From an uncultured Alphaproteobacteria bacterium (GTDB lineage Bacteria > Pseudomonadota > Alphaproteobacteria > Micropepsales > Micropepsaceae), in the NCBI GenBank assembly GCA_937865685.1, contig CALMGU010000009.1:1-54036 (forward strand): a stretch of DNA of 54,036 bases. The letters run 5' to 3'. Shown one piece after another: positions 19,351 to 29,875 of this stretch. The first letter of the stretch is position 1; every line of letters begins with the position of its first letter. Position numbers and translations under genes: made by a program. Below the pieces are notes generated by a model that was given only the letters and a program-made list of their open reading frames with translations, made no database searches and had not been told where the DNA came from.

Positions 19351-22300
19351 TCACTCAGCCGCCACAGCGTTGGCGCGTTCGATCTTCATGTCGGACAGCG
19401 CCTTGGCGTAATCGGTCGGCATCACTTTGACGAACTGCGTCAAGGTCTGGTCCCAATTGTCCAACAGCATCTTGGCCCGCGCGCTGCCGGTGTGCAGCAG
19501 ATGACGCTCGATCAGGATCTTCAGCCGTTCCGCATCGAAACGCAGCAGGTCGCCCATGCCGGTGTCCGACACGCTGATGGAACGCTGACGCGGCATTTCC
19601 GGATCTTCCGCGCCGCTCATCGGCGCCAGCTTCTCCAGCTTGACCATGGCCGGATTGCACAAATTCTCGAACTGGCCGTCCGGGTTATAAACATAGGCGA
19701 TGCCGCCCGACATGCCGGCGGCGAAATTGCGCCCGGTCTTGCCCAAGACCACCACGATGCCGCCGGTCATATATTCGCAGCCATGATCGCCGGTGCCTTC
19801 GACCACGGTGATGGCGCCGGAGTTGCGGACCGCGAAACGCTCGCCCGCCACGCCTTCGAAATAGGCTTCGCCCGCGATGGCGCCGTAAAGCACCGTGTTG
19901 CCCACGATGATGTTGGCGGTGGGATCGCGGCGCAGGTTGCGCGGCTGGCGCACCACGATGCGCCCGCCCGACAGGCCCTTGCCCACATAATCGTTGGAAT
20001 CGCCCACCAGTTCGAGCGACACGCCCCGCGACAGGAAGGCGCCGAAGGACTGGCCGGCGGTACCGGTGAAGCGGATCGAGATCGTGTCTTCCGGCAAACC
20101 AGCATGGCCGTGACGCTTGGCGACTTCGCCGGACAGCATCGCACCCACGGTGCGGTCGACATTGCGGATGCTGCGTTCCAGCCGTACCGGCTGGCCATGT
20201 TCGATGGACGGCAAGGACGCCGCGATCAGGTCATGGTCGAGCGCCGATTCCAGGCCGTGATTTTGCTGTTCGCAGTGATGGATGGCGACGCCGGGCTTCT
20301 TTTGCGGCTGGTGCAGGACCTTGGACAGATCCACGCCCTTGGCTTTCCAGTGCGCGACCGCCTTCTTCATGTCCAAGCGGTCCACCCGGCCCACCATGTC
20401 GGACACGGTGCGGAAGCCCAAGGACGCCATGATCTCGCGCAGCTCTTCGGCCACGAAGAAGAAATAGTTGATCACATGCTCGGGCTGGCCGGTGAAGCGC
20501 TTGCGCAGCACGGGATCCTGGGTCGCCACGCCCACCGGGCAGGTGTTGAGATGGCATTTGCGCATCATGATGCAGCCCGACGCGATCAGGGGCGCGGTGG
20601 CGAAACCGAACTCGTCCGCGCCCAGAAGCGCGGCAACCGCCACGTCGCGCCCGGTGCGCAAGCCGCCATCGGCCTGCACGGCGATGCGGCCGCGAAGTCC
20701 GTTCAGCACCAAAGTCTGCTGGGTTTCGGCCAGGCCGATTTCCCAGGGCGAACCGGCATGGGTGAGCGAGGTGAGCGGCGATGCGCCCGTGCCGCCCTCG
20801 AAGCCGGAGATGGTCACATGATCGGCGCGGCATTTGGCGACACCAGCCGCCACCGTGCCCACGCCCACTTCCGACACCAGCTTGACCGAGATGCGGGCCT
20901 TGGCATTGACGCTCTTCAGGTCGCGGATCAGCTGCGCCAGGTCTTCGATGGAATAGATGTCGTGATGGGGCGGCGGCGAAATCAGGCCGACACCCGCTGT
21001 CGAATGGCGGACTTTGGCGATCGCCTTGTCGACCTTGTGGCCGGGCAACTGACCGCCTTCGCCGGGCTTGGCGCCCTGGGCCATCTTGATCTGGATGTCG
21101 TCGGAATTGACCAGATATTCGGTGGTGACGCCGAAACGGCCCGACGCGACCTGCTTGATCTTGGAGCGCATCGAATCGCCATTGGCCATCGGCACGAAGC
21201 GATCCGGCTCCTCGCCGCCTTCGCCGGTGTTGGAACGGCCGCCGATGCGGTTCATGGCGATGGCAAGCGTGGTGTGCGCCTCGCGGCTGATCGAGCCGAA
21301 GCTCATCGCGCCGGTGGAGAAACGCTTGACGATCTCGCCCGCGGGCTCGACCTGATCCAGCGGCACGCCTGCGCCTTCGGGCTTGAACGCCATCAACCCG
21401 CGCAGGGTGAGCAGGCGCTCATTCTGGTCGTTGATCTCCTGCGCGAACAGCTGGTACTCGGCCGGATTGTTGCCGCGCACCGCATGCTGGAGGCGCGAAA
21501 CGCTTTCCGGCGTCCAGGCATGGTCCTCGCCGCGCAGGCGGAAGGCATAATCGCCGCCCACATCCAGCGCATTGCGATAGATGGGGTTGTCGCCATAGGC
21601 GTCGCGATGCCGCCGCACGGATTCTTCGGCGATTTCCTTCAGCCCGATGCCTTCGATGGTCGAAGCGGTGCCGGTGAAATATTTCTCGATGAACTCGCTC
21701 GCCAGGCCCACCGCGTCGAAAATCTGCGCGCCGCAATAGGACTGGTAGGTGGAGATGCCCATCTTGGACATCACTTTGAGCACGCCCTTGCCCACCGCCT
21801 TGATGTAGTTCTTCTGAACTTCATAGGCCTTGAGCGAAAGATCGGAACGGACGCGGATCTGTTCCAAAGTCTCGAACGCCAGATACGGATTGACCGCTTC
21901 GGCGCCGTAACCGGCCAGCACGCAGAAATGATGCACTTCGCGGGCTTCACCGGTTTCCACCACCAGGCCGGTCTGCATGCGCAGGCCCTGGCGGATCAGA
22001 TGATGGTGCACGGCGGCAGTGGCCAGCGCCGCAGGAACCGGAATCCGGTCCGGCGACACTTCCCGGTCCGACAAGATCAGAATGTTGTTGTCGGCCAGGA
22101 CCGCGTCGGTGGCGTTGTAGCAGATGCGGGTAATGGCGTTGGAAAGGCCTTCGGCGCCTTCGCTGGCGGGCCAGGTGCAGTCGATGGTGGCAGTGCGGAA
22201 TGCCCCATCCACCAGTTCGGAAATGGCGCGGATCTTCTCCACATCGGCATTGGTCAGAACCGGCTGGGTCACTTCCAAGCGCTTATGCGCGCCCGCGTCG

Positions 22301-23982
22301 CGGCCCAGAAGATTGGGGCGCGGCCCGATCATCGACACCAGGCTCATCACCAGTTCCTCGCGGATCGGATCGATGGGCGGATTGGTGACCTGGGCGAAAT
22401 TCTGCTTGAAGTAATTGTAGAGCAGCTTGGGCTTCTTGGAGAGTACCGCGATCGGCGTGTCCGCGCCCATCGAGCCGATGGGATCGTCGCCCAGGGCCGC
22501 CATCGGCTCCAGGAAGAATTTCAGATCTTCTTCGCTGTAGCCAAAAGCCTGCTGCTTATCGAGCAGGAGCGAGGAATCATTCGCCTTGCTGCGATGGTCT
22601 TCCGGCACGTCCGGCAATTCTTCCAGCTTGTACTGGGCCTGGCGCAGCCATTCGTCATAAGGCTCGGCATTGGCCAGCTTGGCCTTGATCTCTTCGTCCT
22701 CGACGATGCGGCCTTCTTCCAGATCGATCAGCAGCATCTTGCCGGGCTGCAGCCGCCATTTGCGCTTGATCTTCTCTTCGGGCACCGGCAGCACTCCGGA
22801 TTCCGAGGCCAGGATCACCAGATCGTCTTCGGTCACGATATAGCGCGCGGGGCGCAGGCCGTTGCGGTCCAGGGTGGCGCCGATCTGGCGGCCATCGGTG
22901 AAAGCGATGGCGGCGGGGCCGTCCCACGGCTCCATCAGCGCGGCGTGATATTCGTAGAACGCCTTGCGCTTGGCATCCATCAGCTTGTTGCCGGCCCAGG
23001 CTTCCGGGATCAGCATCATCACCGCATGGGCCAGCGGATAGCCGCCCGCGACCAGAAGCTCCAGCGCATTGTCCAGCGACGCGGTATCCGACTGGCCGTG
23101 CGGAATCAGCGGCCACATCTTGTCCAGATCGGGTCCGAGCAGTTCGGATTCCATGGTGCGGCGGCGCGCATTGATCCAGTTGACGTTGCCGCGCACGGTG
23201 TTGATTTCGCCATTATGGGCGATGAAGCGGAACGGATGCGCCAGTTTCCAGCTGGGAAACGTGTTGGTCGAAAAACGCTGATGCACCAGCGCCACCGCCG
23301 AGGTGGTGAGCGGATTGGTGAGGTCGCGATAGAAGCGGCCCACATCATGCGCCAAGAGCAGGCCCTTATAGACCACCGTGCGGGTGGAGAAGCTGGGCAT
23401 GTAAAGCTGGGTGATGGCGGGCTGCTTGTGCTTCTTCGCCAGATCGATCAGCGGATTCTGCGTCTGCTTGCGGATGGCGAGCAGCTTGCGTTCCAGCGCG
23501 TCCTGGCTCTTGGTGTGCGGGCCCATGGCGATGATCGCCTGGCGGATCAGCGGCATCTGGTCGAGCACGGTTTTGCCCAGGCCCGCCGGATCGGTGGGCA
23601 CATCGCGCCACCCGAGCAGGATCTGTCCTTCGACCTTGATGAAATGTTCGAACTGCTTGACGACGATTTCGCGCGCCTTGGCTTCGCGGGGCAGGAAACA
23701 CATCGCCACGGCGTAATGGCCCGGCTGCGGCAGGGTCACGCCGGTGGCTTTGGCCCATTCGCGGAGCAAAGCGTCGGGAATCTGAATCAGGATGCCGGCG
23801 CCGTCGCCGACCAGGGGGTCCGCGCCCACCGCGCCGCGATGGTCCAGATTGATCAGGAGCTGGAGGCCCTGGCCGATGATCCCATGGGACTTGGTGCCTT
23901 TGATATTGGCGACAAAGCCCACACCGCATGAGTCATGCTCATGCCGCGGATCGTAAAGTCCCTGTTTTGGCGGCAAACCCAT
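19351..23982 (-). CDS. gltB: Glutamate synthase (NADPH) large subunit
   Basis: The alpha subunit of GOGAT makes two glutamates from glutamine and 2-oxoglutarate. The class-II glutaminase nucleophile is Cys19 in HDSCGVGFV, exposed after removal of a short propeptide. A central domain and the FMN-binding synthase domain ([35 protein letters not shown]) follow. The 3Fe-4S ligands are in [15 protein letters not shown], and the C-terminal GXGXG beta-helix ([17 protein letters not shown]) is present. ATG 23982 gives [11 protein letters not shown], the normal family start, and 1543 residues; a longer frame reaches 24042. The 189-bp gap to imuA must hold its promoter; no NtrC/sigma-54 site with correct spacing was seen. 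Confidence 0.97.
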   Translation of the reverse strand: MGLPPKQGLYDPRHEHDSCGVGFVANIKGTKSHGIIGQGLQLLINLDHRGAVGADPLVGDGAGILIQIPDALLREWAKATGVTLPQPGHYAVAMCFLPREAKAREIVVKQFEHFIKVEGQILLGWRDVPTDPAGLGKTVLDQMPLIRQAIIAMGPHTKSQDALERKLLAIRKQTQNPLIDLAKKHKQPAITQLYMPSFSTRTVVYKGLLLAHDVGRFYRDLTNPLTTSAVALVHQRFSTNTFPSWKLAHPFRFIAHNGEINTVRGNVNWINARRRTMESELLGPDLDKMWPLIPHGQSDTASLDNALELLVAGGYPLAHAVMMLIPEAWAGNKLMDAKRKAFYEYHAALMEPWDGPAAIAFTDGRQIGATLDRNGLRPARYIVTEDDLVILASESGVLPVPEEKIKRKWRLQPGKMLLIDLEEGRIVEDEEIKAKLANAEPYDEWLRQAQYKLEELPDVPEDHRSKANDSSLLLDKQQAFGYSEEDLKFFLEPMAALGDDPIGSMGADTPIAVLSKKPKLLYNYFKQNFAQVTNPPIDPIREELVMSLVSMIGPRPNLLGRDAGAHKRLEVTQPVLTNADVEKIRAISELVDGAFRTATIDCTWPASEGAEGLSNAITRICYNATDAVLADNNILILSDREVSPDRIPVPAALATAAVHHHLIRQGLRMQTGLVVETGEAREVHHFCVLAGYGAEAVNPYLAFETLEQIRVRSDLSLKAYEVQKNYIKAVGKGVLKVMSKMGISTYQSYCGAQIFDAVGLASEFIEKYFTGTASTIEGIGLKEIAEESVRRHRDAYGDNPIYRNALDVGGDYAFRLRGEDHAWTPESVSRLQHAVRGNNPAEYQLFAQEINDQNERLLTLRGLMAFKPEGAGVPLDQVEPAGEIVKRFSTGAMSFGSISREAHTTLAIAMNRIGGRSNTGEGGEEPDRFVPMANGDSMRSKIKQVASGRFGVTTEYLVNSDDIQIKMAQGAKPGEGGQLPGHKVDKAIAKVRHSTAGVGLISPPPHHDIYSIEDLAQLIRDLKSVNAKARISVKLVSEVGVGTVAAGVAKCRADHVTISGFEGGTGASPLTSLTHAGSPWEIGLAETQQTLVLNGLRGRIAVQADGGLRTGRDVAVAALLGADEFGFATAPLIASGCIMMRKCHLNTCPVGVATQDPVLRKRFTGQPEHVINYFFFVAEELREIMASLGFRTVSDMVGRVDRLDMKKAVAHWKAKGVDLSKVLHQPQKKPGVAIHHCEQQNHGLESALDHDLIAASLPSIEHGQPVRLERSIRNVDRTVGAMLSGEVAKRHGHAGLPEDTISIRFTGTAGQSFGAFLSRGVSLELVGDSNDYVGKGLSGGRIVVRQPRNLRRDPTANIIVGNTVLYGAIAGEAYFEGVAGERFAVRNSGAITVVEGTGDHGCEYMTGGIVVVLGKTGRNFAAGMSGGIAYVYNPDGQFENLCNPAMVKLEKLAPMSGAEDPEMPRQRSISVSDTGMGDLLRFDAERLKILIERHLLHTGSARAKMLLDNWDQTLTQFVKVMPTDYAKALSDMKIERANAVAAE

Positions 23983-24133
23983 CGCCAGACCCCAAATTTT
24001 CGCTTTTCGGCGCACCCAACCCGCCAATCCCTGCCAAGACAAGGGAAAAACGGGCGCCAGATTGCTTTTTGCACACCTGCGCCCCGGGGACTAGTTGCAA
24101 CGCGGCATGACGGCATCGCCCCAATTGCCGCAC

Positions 24134-24177
24134 TTGACTCTGTTTTGGTGTGGAATAGTCTAGAACATAACATGAAC
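24134..24177 (+). promoter_or_regulatory. imuA promoter with LexA SOS box
   Basis: GAACATAACATGAAC (24163-24177) is an exact GAAC-N7-GAAC, the LexA operator form of alphaproteobacteria. It overlaps the imuA ATG (24172). A -35-like TTGACT lies at 24134-24139, with a possible -10 TAGTCT at 24156-24161 (16-bp spacer). LexA bound here would block transcription start, as expected for a DNA-damage-induced mutasome cassette. Confidence 0.85.
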
Positions 24178-24924
24178 AAAAGCGAAAAACTGGCAGATTT
24201 ACGCCATTTCCTCGCGCGCTACGGCCTTCCCGCCGACCGGCCGCCCATCCCGCTGGGGGATCCCGCCGCCGATGCCGTGCTGGGCGGCGGCCTCAGGCGG
24301 GGTGCCGTGCATGAAGTCTTTGCCCATGACTGGGGGGCGAGCGGGTTTGCCGCCTGCCTTGCCATCATGGCCGCTGGACCCAAACCCCTTTTCTGGATCC
24401 GGCCCGATTACGAGGCGCTGGAGTATGGCGCCCTGTCGGCCACGGGGCTTTTGGAATTGGGGGGCGATCCCCGGAATCTGTTCCTGCTCCGCGCCTCCAA
24501 TGCCGCCGATGCCCTGTCGGCCACCGCCGACATTCTGGCCTGCCCGCATGTAGGCGTGGTGGTGCTGGAGCTTTGCGGCGCGCCGCGCTGTCTGGATCTG
24601 GTGGCCAGCCGCCGACTGACCCTGCTGGCGGAAGAAAGCGGCGTCACATTGCTTGTGTTGCGTGAAGGCGCGCAGCCCGAGCCCAGCGCCGCCGCCACAC
24701 GCTGGCAAGTGAAAAGCCTCGCCTCCGATCCGCAGGATGATGATTGGGGAAGCCCGCGCTTCCATGCGCGGCTGACGCGGCACCGGCTGGGCAATCTCGG
24801 CGATTTCACCATGCAATGGGACAGCGAACATGGAATCTTCCACCCAGCGGCGGCGCATTCTGGCCTTGTGGTTTCCGCGCCTGCCGACCGACCGGTTGAG
24901 GCGCCTCTGCGGCAGCGCGCCTGA
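24172..24924 (+). CDS. imuA: ImuA, SOS mutagenesis accessory protein
   Basis: A 250-residue RecA-like protein of the ImuA/SulA-like family that works with ImuB and DnaE2 in error-prone lesion bypass. The N-terminal helix LADLRHFLARYGL precedes a RecA-fold core with DAVLGGGLRRGAVHEVF; the Walker A is degenerate, as is usual in the family. Further core strands include PLFWIRPDYEALEYG and VGVVVLELCGAPRCLDL. The C-terminus (LTRHRLGNLGDFTMQWD) is typical. The LexA box overlaps its start codon. It overlaps imuB by 95 bp in another frame. Confidence 0.93.
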   Translation: MNKSEKLADLRHFLARYGLPADRPPIPLGDPAADAVLGGGLRRGAVHEVFAHDWGASGFAACLAIMAAGPKPLFWIRPDYEALEYGALSATGLLELGGDPRNLFLLRASNAADALSATADILACPHVGVVVLELCGAPRCLDLVASRRLTLLAEESGVTLLVLREGAQPEPSAAATRWQVKSLASDPQDDDWGSPRFHARLTRHRLGNLGDFTMQWDSEHGIFHPAAAHSGLVVSAPADRPVEAPLRQRA

Positions 24925-26461
24925 AGCAGCATCCAAAGATGCACCCTTGGTCGTCGCGGGCCGCGCCAACAACGCGCTCTATGTCTATGCGTTGAACAAA
25001 ACCGCGCAGCGGTTGGGCCTTCATCGTGGCCAGCCTTTGGCCAATGCCCGCGCCATGGTCGAGAATCTGCCGGTCGTGCCGGCCGACGAGAAAGCCGACC
25101 TCACGCTTCTGGAAAGCATCGCCGATTGGTGCGACCGCTTCACACCGTTGGTGGCGGTCGATGCGCCCGACGGCCTGCTGCTGGACATCAGCGGCGTTGC
25201 GCATCTTTTCGGCGGCGAAGCGGTGATGCTTCAACATGTGCGGGAGAAAATCGCCGCACAAGGTTTCGCGGTCCAGGCTGCTATCGCGGGCACATCGTTG
25301 GCGGCGCGCGCGCTGGCGCGTTACGCGGCAGGTACTATCGCGCCTTCCGGCGCGGACCGGGCCGTGATTGCGCCATTGCCCATCGCCGCGCTGGATTGCG
25401 GCGAAGACAAGCTGCGAGCGCTCAAACGTGCCGGCCTCAAGACCATCGCGCAGGTAGCCGACCGAGGCCGCGCCGAACTGACCGCGCGGCTGGGCATGGA
25501 CTTCCTCACCCGTCTGCATGTGATGCTGGGGGCGGAGGAAAAGCCGCTCACCCCGCGCCGGCCCCTGCCCGATCTCAGCGCCGCGCATCGTTTTGCCGAG
25601 CCGATCGTGACTCAGGATGTCATCCGCAAAAGCCTTCACGCGTTGAGTATCGCATTGGCGGAGGCTCTTGAACGTCAGGGCCAGGGTCTGCGCCTTCTGG
25701 AAGCGGTGTTCTTCCGCGCCGACGGCAAGATGCAGCGCATCGCAATCCGCACCGGCGCGCCGCTGCGCGATCCCGATGTAATGTTGCGGCTTTTGAACCA
25801 GAAGTTGGATGCCTTGGCCGATCCCTTGGACCCCGGCTTCGGTTTCGACTTGATCCGGCTGGAAGCCCGCATCGCCGAAGAAACCCATCCCGCCGAAGCC
25901 AGTTTCGATGCCGATGAAAATGCCCGCTGGCAGATCGCCTACCTGGCGGACCGGCTTTCCGCCCGCTTCGGCGAACATCGGGTGCAGCGCTTCGCGCCTC
26001 AGGACACGCACATTCCTGAAGCGCAAAGCGTGGCGGTGCCCGCCCAGGACCACGATTTCGACGGCACCTGGACGCGCAAGCGCCGCGAAAGCGATCCTCC
26101 ACTGCGCCCCCTGCGCATGCTGGAAAAACCGGAAGAAATCCACTTCGTCACCGCATCGGTTCCGGATGGTCCGCCCGCGCGATTTCAATGGCGCCAGTGC
26201 AGCCATGATGTGATACGCGCCGAAGGCCCCGAGCGCATCGCCATGGATTGGTGGCGTGAGAATCCGCGCAAACGCCTGATTCCCAGCTCCGAACGGCTGC
26301 AGCGCATCAAGCTCAAACTGCTTCCGGATCCCGTGCCGCCTAGCCGGGATTATTTCCGGGTGGAAACCCGCGCCGGAATGCGCTTTTGGGTCTATCGCGA
26401 CGGACAGCATCTTCACAACGATCTCGCGCCGCGCTGGTATATGCACGGCATGTTCGCATGA
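24830..26461 (+). CDS. imuB: ImuB, Y-family polymerase-like mutasome protein
   Basis: ImuB has a Y-family polymerase fold without polymerase activity and serves as the hub linking DnaE2 and the beta clamp. The N-terminus ILALWFPRLPTDRLRR is typical and lacks the catalytic Asp of active DinB enzymes. FTPLVAVDAPDGLLLDISG, a thumb-like HhH region (LKRAGLKTIAQVADRG) and the little finger follow. The C-terminal region has DWWRENPRKRL and RDYFRVETRAGMRFWVYRDG. It has 543 residues. The ATG at 24830 is needed to include the conserved N-terminus, forcing the long overlap with imuA and suggesting translational coupling. Confidence 0.95.
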   Translation: MESSTQRRRILALWFPRLPTDRLRRLCGSAPEAASKDAPLVVAGRANNALYVYALNKTAQRLGLHRGQPLANARAMVENLPVVPADEKADLTLLESIADWCDRFTPLVAVDAPDGLLLDISGVAHLFGGEAVMLQHVREKIAAQGFAVQAAIAGTSLAARALARYAAGTIAPSGADRAVIAPLPIAALDCGEDKLRALKRAGLKTIAQVADRGRAELTARLGMDFLTRLHVMLGAEEKPLTPRRPLPDLSAAHRFAEPIVTQDVIRKSLHALSIALAEALERQGQGLRLLEAVFFRADGKMQRIAIRTGAPLRDPDVMLRLLNQKLDALADPLDPGFGFDLIRLEARIAEETHPAEASFDADENARWQIAYLADRLSARFGEHRVQRFAPQDTHIPEAQSVAVPAQDHDFDGTWTRKRRESDPPLRPLRMLEKPEEIHFVTASVPDGPPARFQWRQCSHDVIRAEGPERIAMDWWRENPRKRLIPSSERLQRIKLKLLPDPVPPSRDYFRVETRAGMRFWVYRDGQHLHNDLAPRWYMHGMFA

Positions 26462-26483
26462 TCCTTCGAGACGCAATTTCGCC

Positions 26484-26525
26484 ATTTCGCTTCATCCTGA
26501 GCTTGCCGAAGGATGAAAGCGAAAT
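26484..26525. repeat. Strong hairpin between imuB and dnaE2
   Basis: ATTTCGCTTCATCC (26484-26497) pairs with GGATGAAAGCGAAAT (26511-26525), leaving a single bulged A and a 13-base loop. A further GCAATTTCGC lies just upstream (26473-26482) and could compete with the same arm. It fills most of the 85-bp gap, ends before the dnaE2 Shine-Dalgarno site and resembles the mobile hairpin repeats common in this class. It could partly terminate transcription or stabilise the imuAB message. Confidence 0.7.
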
Positions 26526-26546
26526 TGCTCCTCAGGATTACAGCGC

Positions 26547-29500
26547 GTGCCTCTCATGAGCGGTTATGCGGAGCTGGCCGTCACCACCAATTATTCCTTC
26601 CTGCGGGGCGCCTCGCATCCGGGCCAGTTCGTCCGGCAAGCCAATGCGCTCAGCTATGCCGCCATCGGCATTGCCGACCGCAACAGCCTGGCCGGTGTCG
26701 TGCGCGCCTATGATGCCTGGCAGCAGCTGAAACCGGGCACACCGCCACGGCTTTTGATCGGCGCACGACTGGTCTTTCAGGATGGCACGCCCGACATCCT
26801 GGTCTATCCGGAAGATCGCGCCGCCTATGGCCGGCTTTGCCGATTGCTGTCCTTGGGAAAATCACGCGCGCCGAAAGGCGAATGTTTTTTAAGCTTCGAG
26901 GATTTCGCCAAATTCAAAGCCGGACTTCTGCCGATCATCGTGCCGCCTTCCGATGTCGAGAAAGCGCGTGACGTGCTGGCAGAATTCGATGGCCCGGTCT
27001 GGCTGGCCGCGTCCATGCTGTACACGGGCGAAGACCGCCGCCGCTTGAGAGACTTGCTGAAACTGGCACGGGAAACCGGGGCGCGGCTGATCGCCACCAA
27101 CGACGCGCTCTACCATCATACCGATCAACGCGAATTGCAGGATGTGGTCACCTGCATCCGGGAACATGCGACGCTGGCGGCGGCCGGCAAGCGGCTTCAA
27201 GTCAATGCCGAACGGCATTTGAAGCCGCGCACGGAAATGACGCGCCTGTTCCGCCATACGCCTCATGCTGTCGCGGAGACGTTGCGTTTCGCAGACAAAA
27301 TCAGCTTCACACTCGACCAGATCAAGCAGAATTACCCGCACGAACCCGTTCCGCCCGGAAAAACGGCGGACGGACACCTTCGCGATCTGACCGAAGCCGG
27401 CCTCAAGTGCCGCTATCCCAAGGGCACGCCCTTCAAGATCGCGCGCCAGGCCATGAAGGAATTGCGTTTCATCGCCAAGCACGAGATCGCGCATTACTTC
27501 CTGACCGTGCATGACGTGGTGAAATACGCCGAGAGCCGGGACATTCTGTGCCAGGGCCGCGGTTCGGCGGCGAATTCCACGGTCTGCTACCTGCTAGGCG
27601 TCACCGCCATCGATCCCAACAAATTCGAAGTCTTGTTCGAACGCTTTCTCAGCAGTGAGCGCAAGGAGCCGCCCGACATCGATGTGGATTTCGAGCATGA
27701 ACGGCGCGAGGAAGTCATTCAGCACATCTATCGCCGGTATGGGCGCGAGCGCGCCGCGCTCACCGCGACCGTTATCAGCTATCGTTCCCGCAGCGCCATC
27801 CGGGAAGTGGGCAAAGTCTTCGGCCTGACCGATGATGTCACCGGCAAGCTGGCCGACACGGTGTGGGGCCATCATGGGGGCGAGCTGGAAGACCATCAGG
27901 TGCGCCAGGGCGGGCGCGATCCCGGAAATGAAGCCATCGCGCGCGCGGTGCATTTCGCGGGAAAATTATCGGGATTTCCCAGGCATCTGTCTCAACATGT
28001 CGGCGGCTTTGTCCTGACCGAAGATCGACTCGACACCATCGTGCCCATCGGCCCCGCCGCCATGGACGATCGCAGCTTCATCGAATGGGACAAGGACGAT
28101 CTGGATGTGCTGCGCATCATGAAAGTCGATGTGCTGGGGCTGGGCATGCTCACCTGCATCCGCAAGGCGTTCAAGCTGATCGACGCTTACACCTATGGCG
28201 GCTGCCCACCGCGTCCATTGACGCTCGCCACGGTTCCCCAAGACGACCCGCTTGTCTATGACATGCTGTGCAAGGCGGACGCCATCGGCGTCTTCCAGGT
28301 GGAAAGCCGGGCGCAGATGAACATGCTGCCGCGCCTGCAACCCCGCAAATTTTACGATCTGGTGGTGGAAGTGGCGATCGTGCGGCCCGGCCCCATCCAA
28401 GGCGGCATGGTGCATCCCTATCTGAAACGGCGCAAAGAATTGAGGGACAATCCCGGTAAGGTTTTTGAATTCCCAAAACCGGCTCCACAATATCCGCAAG
28501 ATGAACTTCGGCCCGTGCTGGAAAAAACATTGGGCGTTCCTCTTTTCCAGGAACAGGCGATGCGCCTGGCCATCGTGGCGGCAAAATTCACCGCCGAGGA
28601 AGCCAACGGCTTGCGCCGGGCCATGGCCACCTTCCGTCATGTCGGCACCATCGGAAAATTCCGGGAGAAATTCGTCACCCGCATGCTGGCACGCGGTTAT
28701 GCCGAGGAATTCGTCCTGGCCTGTTTCGAACAGATCAAGGGTTTCGGTTCTTATGGCTTTCCCGAAAGCCATGCCGCCAGCTTTTCGCTGCTGGTCTATA
28801 TCTCGGCCTGGATCAAGAAACATCATCCCGCTGCCTTCGCCGCGGCGCTTTTGAATTCCCAGCCCATGGGCTTTTACGCCCCTGCCGAGATCGTGCGCGA
28901 TGCCCGCGAGCATCAGGTGACCGTGCTGCCGCCTGACGCCGCTTTCAGCGACTGGGACTGCACCCTGGAACGGGATGCGGCGGGCGCGATCTGCCTGCGC
29001 CTGGGGCTGCGCCAGATCGACAGCATCAAGGAGGCGGACGCCGACGCCATTATGAACAATCGCGGGCATGGCTATCGCGGCTTCGCCGATTTCGCTCGCC
29101 GCACCGCCTTATCGAAACGCAGCCTGGTGATCCTGGCGGAAGCCGACGCCTTTCGCGGCTTCGGCCTGGATCGCCGCGAAGGGCTATGGGCGGTGCGGCG
29201 CCTGCCCGATGACAAGCCGCTGCCCTTGTTCGCGCGCTTAGCAGCGCCCGATCAAGGCACCGAACAGATCGCCCCCCTGCCGGCGATGGCGCTGTCGGAG
29301 CATGTGCTCACCGATTATCAGACCATCCGCTTGTCGCTGAAGGGTTACCCCACCCAATTTCTGCGACCGCGCTTCAATGCGGAAGGCATCGTTTCCTGCA
29401 AAGACGTGGGCGCATTGAGAGATGGTGCCGCGGTGCGCTGTGCCGGCGTGGTGCTGGTGCGCCAATGTCCTGGCGAAGGCAACACCGTGTTCATCACTCT

Positions 29501-29765
29501 TTCCGATGAAACCGGCATCTGCAATGTGGTGATCTGGGAGCGGATGTTCCGGCAATACCGCAAGGAAGCGATGGGTGCGCGCCTGCTTCTGGCGGAAGGC
29601 ACGGTGCAGAAAAGCGAAGGCGTGGTGCATCTGATGGCGACGCATCTGATCGACCGCAGTGCGGATCTCAACATTCTGTCCGGCGATGCCGTGCCGCCCA
29701 CTCCGCCCACGCACCGCCATCCCCGCAATGTGCGGGTGCTGCCGCCCAGCCGGGATTTTCATTGA
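26547..29765 (+). CDS. dnaE2: Error-prone DNA polymerase III alpha subunit DnaE2
   Basis: The replicative-type polymerase used for mutagenic translesion synthesis. An N-terminal PHP domain starts YAELAVTTNYSFLRGASHP. The C-family palm has the catalytic Asp pair in PPDIDVDFEHERREEV (about residue 375) and a third Asp in MKVDVLGLGMLT. Finger motifs include SESRAQMN-like VESRAQMNMLPRLQPR and GSYGFPESHAASF. A C-terminal OB domain (VRCAGVVLVRQCP) completes 1072 residues, the usual DnaE2 size. GTG 26547 is preferred because AGGA lies 9 bases upstream; ATG 26556 is the alternative. It is the third gene of the SOS cassette. Confidence 0.96.
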   Translation: MPLMSGYAELAVTTNYSFLRGASHPGQFVRQANALSYAAIGIADRNSLAGVVRAYDAWQQLKPGTPPRLLIGARLVFQDGTPDILVYPEDRAAYGRLCRLLSLGKSRAPKGECFLSFEDFAKFKAGLLPIIVPPSDVEKARDVLAEFDGPVWLAASMLYTGEDRRRLRDLLKLARETGARLIATNDALYHHTDQRELQDVVTCIREHATLAAAGKRLQVNAERHLKPRTEMTRLFRHTPHAVAETLRFADKISFTLDQIKQNYPHEPVPPGKTADGHLRDLTEAGLKCRYPKGTPFKIARQAMKELRFIAKHEIAHYFLTVHDVVKYAESRDILCQGRGSAANSTVCYLLGVTAIDPNKFEVLFERFLSSERKEPPDIDVDFEHERREEVIQHIYRRYGRERAALTATVISYRSRSAIREVGKVFGLTDDVTGKLADTVWGHHGGELEDHQVRQGGRDPGNEAIARAVHFAGKLSGFPRHLSQHVGGFVLTEDRLDTIVPIGPAAMDDRSFIEWDKDDLDVLRIMKVDVLGLGMLTCIRKAFKLIDAYTYGGCPPRPLTLATVPQDDPLVYDMLCKADAIGVFQVESRAQMNMLPRLQPRKFYDLVVEVAIVRPGPIQGGMVHPYLKRRKELRDNPGKVFEFPKPAPQYPQDELRPVLEKTLGVPLFQEQAMRLAIVAAKFTAEEANGLRRAMATFRHVGTIGKFREKFVTRMLARGYAEEFVLACFEQIKGFGSYGFPESHAASFSLLVYISAWIKKHHPAAFAAALLNSQPMGFYAPAEIVRDAREHQVTVLPPDAAFSDWDCTLERDAAGAICLRLGLRQIDSIKEADADAIMNNRGHGYRGFADFARRTALSKRSLVILAEADAFRGFGLDRREGLWAVRRLPDDKPLPLFARLAAPDQGTEQIAPLPAMALSEHVLTDYQTIRLSLKGYPTQFLRPRFNAEGIVSCKDVGALRDGAAVRCAGVVLVRQCPGEGNTVFITLSDETGICNVVIWERMFRQYRKEAMGARLLLAEGTVQKSEGVVHLMATHLIDRSADLNILSGDAVPPTPPTHRHPRNVRVLPPSRDFH

Positions 29766-29772
29766 ATCTTAT

Positions 29773-29843
29773 CCTCTCCCTGAGCTTGCGGAAGGGTGAG
29801 GAGCGGTTCGCAAAGCGAATGAAATGGTCCACCGGACCATTTC
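29773..29843. repeat. Intergenic hairpin repeat, copy B, between convergent genes
   Basis: Two hairpins occur. CCTCTCCCT/AGGGTGAGG (29773-29801) has one mismatch. GAAATGGTCC (29821-29830), loop ACC, GGACCATTTC (29834-29843) is a perfect 10-bp stem. The second has the same GGTCC-ACC-GGACC centre as copy A but different, still complementary, outer bases. Lying between the ends of dnaE2 and the convergent GH18/GT2 gene, it probably helps terminate both. Confidence 0.7.
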
Positions 29844-29875
29844 AAGCGACGGACAGAAAGAGAAGCAATCCGCCG

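Noticed and set aside
18388..23931. A plus-strand open frame of 1847 codons antisense to gltB
   Set aside because: It has no recognisable domains and is His/Arg/Gln-rich, as expected from the opposite strand of a high-GC gene. gltB on the other strand is certain.
23983..24171. A sigma-54-like TGGCAG...TTGGC upstream of gltB
   Set aside because: The GG to GC spacing is one base short of the required 10, so it is not a valid -24/-12 site.
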